Assembly: GCA_947441895.1 (NCBI GenBank)
Contig: CANEUT010000051.1
Location: 1 to 9,442 of the forward strand
Length of the DNA stretch: 9,442 nt
Direction of reading: 5' to 3'
Origin: Rickettsiales bacterium
GTDB taxonomy: Bacteria > Pseudomonadota > Alphaproteobacteria > Rickettsiales > UBA3002
Positions within the stretch are counted from its first letter, which is position 1. Every line of letters begins with the position of its first letter. Below the pieces are notes generated by a model that made no database searches, had not been told where the DNA came from, and was given only the letters and a program-made list of their open reading frames with translations. Position numbers and translations under genes: made by a program. Below are positions 1 through 6,218 of the stretch, piece by piece.

Positions 1-377
1 ATGATAGGAATGCCCACCTTGCGCACCCGAATGGCATCGGTAAGGGTGCGTACTTCACGGTCGCTAAGCTTCATCAGCGGAATCAGTAATTGCAAATTCT
101 CACGCGCCCGCTTGCGATGATCCACATCGAGCATCAGCCGATGTTTAATATGGTTCAACGCCATGGGCACGCCATAACGATCGGCAATCACGCCGCGTGG
201 CGGAATCAGCATTTGCAATTTAATGCGGTTGCCTTCGGCCTGCGTGCTAAATTCTTCCCCATGCACAAACTGCAAAAAATAAAGCCGTGTCAGCAACGTG
301 GTGGCCGCCAGGGCTTGCAGCCCACCAAACACCAGTGCTCGGCGACTCAGCATTCTTTGTAAATCGTTCGGGCGCAT
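1..377 (-). CDS. mrdA: Penicillin-binding protein 2 (PBP2), N-terminal part, cut by the window edge
   Basis: This is the first 125 codons of the elongation-specific transpeptidase that crosslinks peptidoglycan together with RodA and the MreBCD complex. The start ATG overlaps the mreD stop by one base (TGATG), and a purine-rich stretch lies upstream inside mreD, which suggests translational coupling. The protein has a short basic cytoplasmic tail, a single membrane anchor at about residues 14-38 (ALVFGGLQALAATTLLTRLY), then the periplasmic start of the PBP dimerisation domain. That part carries the family pattern GNRIKLQMLIPPRGVIADR.GVPMA at about residues 49-72. The catalytic SxxK, SxN and KTG motifs lie beyond the left edge and cannot be checked. 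Identification rests on the N-terminal pattern plus the position after mreD; the family call is firm. Confidence 0.93.
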   Translation of the reverse strand, partial: MRPNDLQRMLSRRALVFGGLQALAATTLLTRLYFLQFVHGEEFSTQAEGNRIKLQMLIPPRGVIADRYGVPMALNHIKHRLMLDVDHRKRARENLQLLIPLMKLSDREVRTLTDAIRVRKVGIPI

Positions 378-871
378 CAGTGCCGCACTCCCTCGGGCGC
401 TATCAGCCGAATGACACCATAAAAAAGTGGAAACCACGCCCCGCTGATAAGACCAGCAATCAGCAATTGTTTCAAGGGTGGAGCCGCGTCTTGCACCAGA
501 TGCATCATGCCCCACAACAGCACATGCCACAGCACCAACATGCCGGTTGCTTCCAGCCACCGCACGCGAAATTGCTGATATTGCTGACGTGTGGCCTGCG
601 CCCGCACCAATTCCACCATTAGCACCGCCAGCAACGCTTGTGAGCCAAGCGGCGTGCCAAATAAAACATCTTGGGCAAGCCCCAACAAAAACACTAACCA
701 GACAGGCCAGCTGGCGGGAAATAAAGTCACCGCCGCCAGCGTCATCACCCACACCACGTTGGGCACCAGCGAAACATCCAGCCAATGAACTTTCATGCTA
801 AACAGTGCCAGCAACATCACCGTCAGCACGGTGGGCACCCATAGCATCATCTGTTCCGAGAACGACCTCAT
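377..871 (-). CDS. mreD: Rod shape-determining protein MreD
   Basis: A 164-residue, very hydrophobic inner-membrane protein, the normal size for MreD, which bridges MreC, PBP2/RodA and the MreB filaments. About five membrane segments are visible, at roughly residues 9-25, 38-52, 56-70, 105-122 and 135-158. The stretch LGLAQDVLFGTPLGSQAL at about residues 63-80 matches the most conserved MreD region (QDxLxGxPLG). The ATG is preceded by AGGG at a short but usable distance. The gene lies after mreC but is separated from it by an unusual 163-base gap containing a long palindrome, and it ends in a one-base overlap with mrdA. MreD sequences vary widely, so the call relies on this motif, the topology and the mreC/mrdA context together. 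Confidence 0.9.
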   Translation of the reverse strand: MRSFSEQMMLWVPTVLTVMLLALFSMKVHWLDVSLVPNVVWVMTLAAVTLFPASWPVWLVFLLGLAQDVLFGTPLGSQALLAVLMVELVRAQATRQQYQQFRVRWLEATGMLVLWHVLLWGMMHLVQDAAPPLKQLLIAGLISGAWFPLFYGVIRLIAPEGVRH

Positions 872-890
872 CGCACCCTACGCATCCACG

Positions 891-1031
891 CCCTATGCAG
901 AAAGTCGCTTTGGCAAAAAAGCGGGCAGCGATGGAGTCCGAGGAAATGAGTGTACAAAAAAGTACATGACGTTTCCGAGGGAGGCTTCATCGCAAGCAGA
1001 TTTAAAGCCAAAGCAGAGTTTATGGATAGGG
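891..1031. repeat. Long imperfect palindrome (~141 bp) filling the mreC-mreD gap
   Basis: The gap between mreC and mreD is almost entirely an inverted repeat. The centre is TGTAC-AAAAAA-GTACA (951-966). Reading outward, both arms share, with small indels, TTTCC, then CATCGC, then GCCAAAGC, then a TTT.TG..ATAGGG end (CCCTAT at 891-896 against ATAGGG at 1026-1031). The arms are about 65-70 bases each. The right end lies 3 bases beyond the mreC stop and the left end is 19 bases before the mreD start. As RNA it would form one long hairpin inside the mre transcript. A dispersed palindromic repeat of the kind found between bacterial genes is the best reading; other copies cannot be seen in this window. 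A processing or stability hairpin is the alternative. Confidence 0.7.
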
Positions 1032-1034
1032 TGC

Positions 1035-1865
1035 TCATTTCGTTACAATCACGCGGGCATATTCGGTTTGCGCCAATGGGCGCATGGGCTTCACCAGTAA
1101 CACGTCACCCTCACGGCGAAACACCGTGCCGATGAGAATACCGCCGGGAATGAGGTCGCCTTCTTCGGTGGTCACCACCGGCTCACCCAATGCAATGGCT
1201 TCAGCATTGCCACTCACAAAGGTCATGCGCAGCAAATCATCGCCCGTACCCGCCAGAATGGCATGTTGGCGCGAGGTTCCAGTAATCACCGGAACCCGCG
1301 ACGTGGCATCGGAAAGCAGTTGAATCGCCGCTGTTTTTTCAGCCACTTGCACCACACGGCCCATCAATCCATAGGCATCAATCACTGGCTGAAACATAGC
1401 GACGCCGGCGGTTTCGCCCACATTAATGGTTACCATCGCGCTGTAACTATCGGGACTTTGACCAATCACCCGCGCCGTGACATAGCGCGCTTTTTCAACT
1501 GGCTGATAGCCCGCCAACGCCCGCAGCGACTGATTCTCGGCTTTCAGCGCGTGCGCCACCTCTTGCCAGCGACGCAGCATATCGTTCTCGGTACGCAGCT
1601 TTTTATTTTCTTCATAGGCGCGCAGCATATCATTCTTTTCGTTCACCACGTCGCGGGCTTTTTCAACTGGCTTGCTGGCAAGCGTCACCAACGGTGTCAC
1701 CACATTCATCACCTGTGCACGCAGTTTATCGGCAAACGGATGGTGCATACGCACCATAATCAACAACGCAATACCAATCAGCAGTAGCGCCAACACAGCA
1801 GCGCGGCCCACCCATGAACGCGAATGGTTCGATGTATGCCCGTAACTGTAACGCTCGCGACTCAT
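1035..1865 (-). CDS. mreC: Rod shape-determining protein MreC
   Basis: A 276-residue bitopic membrane protein that organises the elongasome in the periplasm by binding PBP2, MreD and itself. In order: a basic Ser/Arg-rich cytoplasmic N-terminus, one membrane segment at about residues 18-40, a coiled coil at about 65-115 (KAR.VVNEKNDMLRAYEENK onward), and the MreC beta-barrel domain from about 125 to the end. The family-like stretches YSAMVTINVGETAGV and YGLMGRVVQV lie near residues 140-175, and IPGGILIGTV near 245. The start ATG lies 12 bases after the mreB stop, with a GGAG ribosome-binding site between them, so the pair is probably translationally coupled. The length is normal, with no long proline-rich C-terminal tail. 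The stop is followed almost at once by the 141-bp palindrome. Confidence 0.95.
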   Translation of the reverse strand: MSRERYSYGHTSNHSRSWVGRAAVLALLLIGIALLIMVRMHHPFADKLRAQVMNVVTPLVTLASKPVEKARDVVNEKNDMLRAYEENKKLRTENDMLRRWQEVAHALKAENQSLRALAGYQPVEKARYVTARVIGQSPDSYSAMVTINVGETAGVAMFQPVIDAYGLMGRVVQVAEKTAAIQLLSDATSRVPVITGTSRQHAILAGTGDDLLRMTFVSGNAEAIALGEPVVTTEEGDLIPGGILIGTVFRREGDVLLVKPMRPLAQTEYARVIVTK

Positions 1866-1877
1866 GCGCGCTCCGCG

Positions 1878-2924
1878 CTAATCTTGTTTAAACAGGACGT
1901 GACGGAACACATCGAGATGCTCCAGCACTCGGCCGGTGCCCACGGCCACGCAGGAAAGCGAGTCTTCCGCCACAAATACGGGCAGGCCCGTGGCCTGACT
2001 CACCACAATGTCCAAGTGGGTGAGCAAGCTGCCGCCACCACTCATCACAATGCCTTTATCGACAATGTCGCTCGACAGTTCTGGCGGGGTTGATTCCAGC
2101 GCCACTTTCACCGCTTCGATGATTTGGTTCACCGGCTCAATCAGCGCTTCGGCAATTTGCGCTTCGCTCAGCACCAGTTCTTTCGGCACGCCATTCATCA
2201 AATCGCGGCCTTTAATTTCCACCAGCTTGCCCTGACCATCGAGTGGCGGACACGCGGCGCCAATTTCTTTTTTAATGCGCTCCGCCGTGGCCTCGCCAAT
2301 CAGCAAATTATGATAACGGCGAATATAGTTGATAATCGCCTCATCCATTTTATCACCGCCCACGCGGGCCGAACGGGCATAAACAATGCCGCCGAGCGAT
2401 AGCACCGCCACCTCGGTGGTGCCGCCGCCAATATCCACAATCATGCTGCCGGTGGGTTCGGTGACGGGCAGGCCCGCCCCAATAGCCGCCGCCATGGGTT
2501 CTTCAATCAGAAACACATCACGCGCGCCCGCATTTTCAGCCGATTGCTGAATGGCGCGGCGCTCCACCGGCGTTGACCCCGATGGCACACAAATAATAAT
2601 CAGCGGGCCGGTGAAGGTGCGTTTGGTATGCACCCGACGAATGAAATATTTGATCATTTCTTCCGCGCTGCGGAAGTCGGCAATCACCCCATCTTTCAGC
2701 GGACGAATCGCTTCAATTTTCTCGGGCGTGCGGCCCAGCATCATTTTTGCTTCATTACCGTAGGCATACGGCACCATTTGCCCGCGCTCCTGGCGCATGG
2801 CAACTACCGACGGTTCGTTCAAAACCACCCCGCGGCCCTTAACATACACAAGCGTATTGGCGGTTCCAAGGTCAATGGCCATGTCTTCCGACATCATGCC
2901 CAGCAGTTTTCCAATTCCGAACAT
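1878..2924 (-). CDS. mreB: Actin-like cell-shape protein MreB
   Basis: A 348-residue bacterial actin that polymerises on the inner face of the membrane and guides lateral wall synthesis. The start at 2924 is chosen because a clear AGGA site lies 6 bases upstream, and because the protein then begins MFGIGKLLGMMSEDMAIDLG, a usual MreB N-terminus with a short amphipathic membrane-binding helix. A longer reading from 2966 would add 14 unrelated residues and run into the putative promoter. ATPase-fold motifs: phosphate-1 loop DLGTANTLVY (residues 18-27), the IEEPMAAAIGAG stretch with the presumed catalytic Glu near 141, phosphate-2 DIGGGTTE (164-171), and an adenosine-site SGGGS near residue 300. 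Length and motifs are complete. The gene opens the mreBCD-mrdA operon and probably has its own promoter in the 197-base gap after leuA. Confidence 0.98.
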   Translation of the reverse strand: MFGIGKLLGMMSEDMAIDLGTANTLVYVKGRGVVLNEPSVVAMRQERGQMVPYAYGNEAKMMLGRTPEKIEAIRPLKDGVIADFRSAEEMIKYFIRRVHTKRTFTGPLIIICVPSGSTPVERRAIQQSAENAGARDVFLIEEPMAAAIGAGLPVTEPTGSMIVDIGGGTTEVAVLSLGGIVYARSARVGGDKMDEAIINYIRRYHNLLIGEATAERIKKEIGAACPPLDGQGKLVEIKGRDLMNGVPKELVLSEAQIAEALIEPVNQIIEAVKVALESTPPELSSDIVDKGIVMSGGGSLLTHLDIVVSQATGLPVFVAEDSLSCVAVGTGRVLEHLDVFRHVLFKQD

Positions 2925-2934
2925 TGTTATTCCT

Positions 2935-2952
2935 GTGCAATTTATTTTGCAC
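2935..2952. promoter_or_regulatory. Perfect inverted repeat GTGCAA-N6-TTGCAC in front of mreB
   Basis: An exact 6+6 base inverted repeat with an AT-only 6-base spacer lies between the likely mreB promoter -10 box and the mreB ribosome-binding site, touching the AGGA. The size and AT-rich centre resemble a dimeric helix-turn-helix operator. It could equally form a short hairpin at the 5' end of the mRNA. Function is inferred only from position. Confidence 0.45.
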
Positions 2953-2953
2953 C

Positions 2954-2981
2954 ACCTTAGCCCCATGCCTCATGCTGGCAA
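2954..2981 (-). promoter_or_regulatory. Likely promoter of the mreBCD-mrdA operon
   Basis: On the minus strand a TTGCCA box (2976-2981) is followed after 16 bases by TAAGGT (2954-2959) within the context GGCTAAGGTGG, which resembles alphaproteobacterial housekeeping -35/-10 pairs. Transcription would start near 2947, giving a leader of only about 20 bases before mreB. This is inferred from box similarity and placement. Confidence 0.5.
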
Positions 2982-3059
2982 GGGTTTTTCGCAATCTATC
3001 CGAACCAAATATGAAGGAAGGAGGCGAGCAGAACGAGCCGGTTGCAGAATCGGTGCGTA

Positions 3060-3111
3060 GCGCTTTATGGCGCGCGCCGCGAAGCGCGAAGCATGCGCGG
3101 CGTTTGAGCGC
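3060..3111. repeat. GC-rich two-part stem-loop after leuA
   Basis: An exact 7-bp stem (CGCCGCG at 3075-3081 with CGCGGCG at 3096-3102) is enclosed by an outer 5-bp stem (GCGCT at 3060-3064 with AGCGC at 3107-3111). It starts about 10 bases beyond the leuA stop. There is no following T-run on the minus strand, so it is not a classic intrinsic terminator; it may protect the mRNA 3' end or be a small palindromic repeat. Confidence 0.45.
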
Positions 3112-3121
3112 CAATCAACGG

Positions 3122-4654
3122 CTAATCCGTTACACCAATGCGGGCGGTGAAACGCTCCAGCTTATTCAGCGCGCTGATATAGGCCTTGGCGGAGGCCACT
3201 AATGTATCGACGTCAGCCCCTTGTCCGGTGACCAAATGCCCGTCGCGCTCGAGCCGGACCGAGACTTCGGCTTGGGCATCGGTTCCGCGGGTAACGCCGT
3301 GCACTTGGTAAAGCCGCAGTTCAACTTCTCCGGCAGAGCCAACGAGGGATTTGATGGCTTTGAAGGTGGCATCGACAGGACCATTGCCTTCTTTTTTGGC
3401 GGTGCGTTGCTTACCGTCGACGGCAAGGCCAAGCCGCGCAACCTGCGGGCCTTCAGTACCACACTCAATTTGTAGTGATTCGAAACGGAAACGCTCGTCG
3501 GCCGCACCGGTGTCGAGCAGCGCCAAAATATCTTCATCGAAAATTTCCTTCTTCTTATCCGCCAATGTTTTAAACCGAACAAAGGCATCTTCAAGCTGAT
3601 TGTCGCCCAAATTCACACCCAATTCAGAAAGCTTATCTTTAAACGCGGCGCGACCCGAATGTTTGCCCATCACCAAATTGGTTTTGGTGACACCCACCGA
3701 TTCCGGCGTCATAATTTCATACGTATCGCGGTTTTTCAGCATGCCATCTTGGTGAATGCCACTTTCATGCGCAAACGCGTTCGCGCCCACAATGGCTTTG
3801 TTCACCTGCACGGCTTGGCCAGTCACTTGCGTTACCAGTCGGCTGGCGCGCATGAGGTGTTCCGTCTTCACGCCACATTCCACGCCGAACACATCGCGGC
3901 GCACTTTCAGCGCCATCACCACTTCTTCGAGGCTGGTGTTACCCGCACGTTCGCCAATGCCGTTGATGGTACATTCAATTTGGCGCGCACCCGCTTTCAC
4001 CGCCGCCAGCGAGTTGGCGGTGGCCAGCCCCAAATCATTCTGACCGTGGAAGCTGAAAATGGCTTTATCGGCATTTCTCGCCTTGCCCATCACATGGGTG
4101 AACATCTTCGCAATGGTTTCCGGCGTGCCATAACCCACCGTGTCGGGCAGGTTGATGGTGGTGGCACCGGCATCAATCGCCACTTCCACCGCGCGGGTTA
4201 AATAATCAAGCTCGGTGCGGGTCGCGTCCATGGCGCTCCACTCCACATTATCGGTAAAGCTGCGGGCCAGCGCCACCGCATCTTTAATCACCACCAGCGC
4301 TTGATCCTGCGACAGTTTGAACTGGTGCGTCAGGTGAATTTCGCTGGTGCTCATGAAGGTATGAATACGTGGACGCTTACAATTTTTCAGCGCTTCCGCC
4401 GCACGGCGAATATCAGCCTCTTTCGCCCGCGCCAGCGAACAAATCACCGAGTTTTTTGCCATTTCGGCAATGGCTTTCACCGCTTCAAAATCACCATCGC
4501 TCGCCATGGCGAATCCGGCCTCAATCACGTCGATGCCCATGCCATCCAGCACTTCGGCGACGAGTAGTTTTTCCTCACGCGTCATGCTCATACCCGGCGA
4601 CTGTTCGCCATCGCGCAGCGTGGTATCAAAAATAATAATGCGGTTGCTGGTCAT
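3122..4654 (-). CDS. leuA: 2-isopropylmalate synthase (LeuA)
   Basis: This enzyme condenses 2-ketoisovalerate with acetyl-CoA in the first committed step of leucine synthesis. From the ATG at 4654 the protein has 510 residues, the usual length of the long, leucine-feedback-regulated form. That start is preferred over the ATG two codons upstream because AGGA lies 8 bases before it but only 2 bases before the other. Domains: HMGL-like TIM barrel (about 1-270) opening with FDTTLRDGEQSPG (Asp10 a metal ligand), the NGIGERAGNTSLEE stretch, a linker with the GKHSGRAAF signature, and a C-terminal LeuA regulatory domain (about 370-500). The canonical HxH metal motif reads HGQ (His203, Gln205). The ribosome-binding site overlaps the stop of the upstream small gene, implying coupled translation. 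The gene is the last of the branched-chain block. Confidence 0.96.
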   Translation of the reverse strand: MTSNRIIIFDTTLRDGEQSPGMSMTREEKLLVAEVLDGMGIDVIEAGFAMASDGDFEAVKAIAEMAKNSVICSLARAKEADIRRAAEALKNCKRPRIHTFMSTSEIHLTHQFKLSQDQALVVIKDAVALARSFTDNVEWSAMDATRTELDYLTRAVEVAIDAGATTINLPDTVGYGTPETIAKMFTHVMGKARNADKAIFSFHGQNDLGLATANSLAAVKAGARQIECTINGIGERAGNTSLEEVVMALKVRRDVFGVECGVKTEHLMRASRLVTQVTGQAVQVNKAIVGANAFAHESGIHQDGMLKNRDTYEIMTPESVGVTKTNLVMGKHSGRAAFKDKLSELGVNLGDNQLEDAFVRFKTLADKKKEIFDEDILALLDTGAADERFRFESLQIECGTEGPQVARLGLAVDGKQRTAKKEGNGPVDATFKAIKSLVGSAGEVELRLYQVHGVTRGTDAQAEVSVRLERDGHLVTGQGADVDTLVASAKAYISALNKLERFTARIGVTD

Positions 4655-4664
4655 CGCCATGTTC

Positions 4665-5027
4665 CTAGTGCGGGGGAATCAGTAATTGTCGTAAAATAGG
4701 GGGAAGCATTTTCGCCACTTCGGCCAATTTAGCTTGCAGCGCGTTCATGTCCTCAAGCGGAATATAGCCCCGAGCATGGGCAATAAGCAACTGGCTTTCA
4801 AGCTGCTTCGTGGCACGTTGCGCCATACCAATAAACTGGCCGGCAATTTTACGATCTTTCTGATCATAGCTTTGCGCGATGTTGGTCGTAATATCGGTCA
4901 TGTGCTGCTGCAGCTCTTGCGCCAAATCATAGCGCTCGCTCGCTGGAAAATGCGCGATAAGGTCTTTTATGTTATCGGCAAGCGCAAAACTGCGCTGCAG
5001 AATCACCAGCTCGCGGTAATTATCCAT
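4665..5027 (-). CDS. Four-helix-bundle protein, 23S rRNA IVP / S23 family
   Basis: A 120-residue, wholly helical soluble protein. It opens with YRELVILQRSFALADNIKDL and continues with FPASERYDLAQEL, then MTDITTNIAQSYDQKD, then LESQLLIAHARGYI. This follows the order of the family first seen encoded in 23S rRNA intervening sequences (FPxxERYxL, SIxxNIAEGY, ELExQLxxAxxLGY). The usual NIAEGY core reads NIAQSY. Members are small oligomeric helical bundles; a cousin (Avd) works in diversity-generating retroelements, but no reverse transcriptase or template repeat is present here. The gene lies 28 bases after ilvC, and its stop overlaps the leuA ribosome-binding site, so it is cotranscribed with both. 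Its role is unknown; the family call is firm, any link to leucine synthesis is not. Confidence 0.82.
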   Translation of the reverse strand: MDNYRELVILQRSFALADNIKDLIAHFPASERYDLAQELQQHMTDITTNIAQSYDQKDRKIAGQFIGMAQRATKQLESQLLIAHARGYIPLEDMNALQAKLAEVAKMLPPILRQLLIPPH

Positions 5028-5030
5028 GAC

Positions 5031-5045
5031 CTATCCTTTGGATAG
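5031..5045 (-). promoter_or_regulatory. Hairpin CTATCC-AAA-GGATAG covering a ribosome-binding site
   Basis: A perfect 6-bp stem with a 3-base loop sits 3 bases before the start codon of the four-helix-bundle gene and contains its AGGA site in the 3' arm. In the mRNA it could hide that site, keeping translation low or dependent on ribosomes leaving ilvC. It is directly visible; the regulatory effect is inferred. Confidence 0.5.
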
Positions 5046-5055
5046 AATCATGAGA

Positions 5056-6126
5056 CTAATTTTTGCTTTGGTCCACCAGTTTATTTTTGGCAATCCACGG
5101 CATCATGGCGCGCATTTTGGCGCCGGTCTGCTCGATGGGTAGCTTGGTGGTGGCTTCACGCCATTTTTCAAGGTTATGCGCCCCTTGGGTGGCGCGGTCG
5201 CCCATGAAATCTTTAGTGAATTTGCCCGATTGAATATCGGCCAGCACGCGCTTCATTTCCTTTTTCGTTTCTTCGGTAATGATGCGCGGACCCGTCACAT
5301 AGTCACCATATTCCGCGGTGTTCGAAATGCTGTAGCGCATGTTGCTCATGCCACCTTCATAGAGCAGATCCACAATCAGCTTCAGCTCGTGCATGCACTC
5401 AAAATAGGCCATTTCGGGCGGATAGCCGGCTTCCACCAGCGTTTCAAAACCGGCATTCACCAGCGCGGTTACGCCGCCGCACAGCACGGCTTGTTCGCCA
5501 AACAGATCGGTTTCGCATTCGTCTTTGAAGTTGGTTTCGATGATGCCGCTGCGGCCACCACCCACCGCGCTTGCATAGCTCAGCGCCAAGTCTTTCGCTT
5601 TGCCGGAAGCATTCTGCGCCACGGCAATGAGGCAGGGCACGCCGCCACCTTTTTGATATTCACCACGCACCGTGTGGCCCGGGCCTTTGGGGGCGATCAT
5701 GATCACATCCAAATCCGCACGCGGTTTGATGAGCTGGAAGTGAATGTTGAGGCCGTGGGCGAATGCAAGCGTTGCGCCTTGTTTCAAATTGTCGGCCAAA
5801 TCGTGCGTGTAGAGGTCGGCCTGCAATTCATCGGGCGTCAGAATCATCACCACGTCGGCCCATTGGGCGGCGGCTTTTGGGTTCATCACTTCGAAGCCAG
5901 CGGCTTTCGCCTTATCAGCGGTTTTGCTGCCATCGCGCAGCGCGATGCGCACATTCTTCACGCCGGAATCTTTCAGGTTCAGCGCATGCGCATGGCCTTG
6001 GCTGCCATAGCCAATCACCGCCACGTTTTTAGCCTTGATAAGGTCAGGGTTGCAGTCTTTGTCATAATAGACATTGAGACCGATTGCATCGGTGGGCGAT
6101 TGTTTTGCGGCGGCGGCGAATGACAT
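5056..6126 (-). CDS. ilvC: Ketol-acid reductoisomerase (IlvC), class I
   Basis: This enzyme isomerises and reduces 2-acetolactate or 2-aceto-2-hydroxybutyrate to the dihydroxy acids of valine and isoleucine synthesis, using NADPH and Mg2+. The protein has 356 residues: an N-terminal Rossmann domain with GYGSQG (39-44) and a substrate-side AHGLNIHF (His124), then the all-helical knotted domain. The metal and catalytic acids are visible in DLFGEQ (Asp207, Glu211) and in the ECMHELKLIVDLLYEGG stretch. Compared with the usual short form of about 339 residues, it carries about 17 extra residues at the N-terminus. There is no in-frame start nearer the conserved YYD, and GAGGAG lies 6 bases before the chosen ATG, so the extension looks real. 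A putative promoter and palindrome lie just upstream. Confidence 0.97.
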   Translation of the reverse strand: MSFAAAAKQSPTDAIGLNVYYDKDCNPDLIKAKNVAVIGYGSQGHAHALNLKDSGVKNVRIALRDGSKTADKAKAAGFEVMNPKAAAQWADVVMILTPDELQADLYTHDLADNLKQGATLAFAHGLNIHFQLIKPRADLDVIMIAPKGPGHTVRGEYQKGGGVPCLIAVAQNASGKAKDLALSYASAVGGGRSGIIETNFKDECETDLFGEQAVLCGGVTALVNAGFETLVEAGYPPEMAYFECMHELKLIVDLLYEGGMSNMRYSISNTAEYGDYVTGPRIITEETKKEMKRVLADIQSGKFTKDFMGDRATQGAHNLEKWREATTKLPIEQTGAKMRAMMPWIAKNKLVDQSKN

Positions 6127-6132
6127 AGGTTT

Positions 6133-6148
6133 CTCCTCAAGATTGAGG
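6133..6148 (-). promoter_or_regulatory. ilvC ribosome-binding site inside a small inverted repeat
   Basis: On the minus strand CCTCAA-TC-TTGAGG (6135-6148) overlaps the strong GAGGAG site (6133-6138) of ilvC. Its CCTC arm can pair with part of that site across a 6-base loop. The structure is short, so an effect on translation is possible but uncertain. Confidence 0.35.
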
Positions 6149-6152
6149 GGGG

Positions 6153-6193
6153 GTTCTAGCCATAAATAGGCAGTTTGCCAAGTAATTTATGCC
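6153..6193 (-). promoter_or_regulatory. Putative ilvC promoter overlapped by a nested palindrome
   Basis: A TTGGCA box (6176-6181) and a TAGAAC box (6153-6158) are 17 bases apart on the minus strand. Across the -35 box lies a nested inverted repeat: outer CATAAAT (6161-6167) with ATTTATG (6185-6191), inner GGCA (6169-6172) with TGCC (6176-6179). It could be an operator for ilvC, or a hairpin ending the prepilin transcript (no T-run follows). The promoter boxes are only moderately good. Confidence 0.35.
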
Positions 6194-6218
6194 TGAAATA
6201 TATCTAAAACCACCATCA

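Noticed and set aside
795..1135. Small plus-strand frames across the mreC-mreD gap
   Set aside because: They translate the palindromic element plus antisense mreC/mreD sequence; no start context. They could only matter if palindrome copies elsewhere encode similar peptides.
2925..2966. mreB start at 2966
   Set aside because: It would begin inside the likely promoter and add residues unlike MreB; a clear ribosome-binding site supports 2924.
3016..3024. Strong Shine-Dalgarno-like GGAAGGAGG on the plus strand
   Set aside because: The frame that could follow runs into antisense leuA and has no recognisable product; likely chance.
3659..4201. 180-codon plus-strand frame inside leuA
   Set aside because: Antisense shadow of conserved leuA sequence, with the same His/Arg-rich composition as other shadows and no ribosome-binding site of note.
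4655..4660. leuA start at the ATG at 4660
   Set aside because: The AGGA would be only 2 bases from this codon, versus 8 bases from the ATG at 4654.
4665..5027. Diversity-generating retroelement (because the protein family resembles Avd)
   Set aside because: No reverse transcriptase gene, template/variable repeat pair or target gene is visible in the window.
5176..6123. Long open frame (315 codons) on the plus strand opposite ilvC
   Set aside because: It is the antisense shadow of a complete, strongly conserved ilvC; its translation is rich in His, Phe and Gln typical of reversed coding sequence and matches no family.
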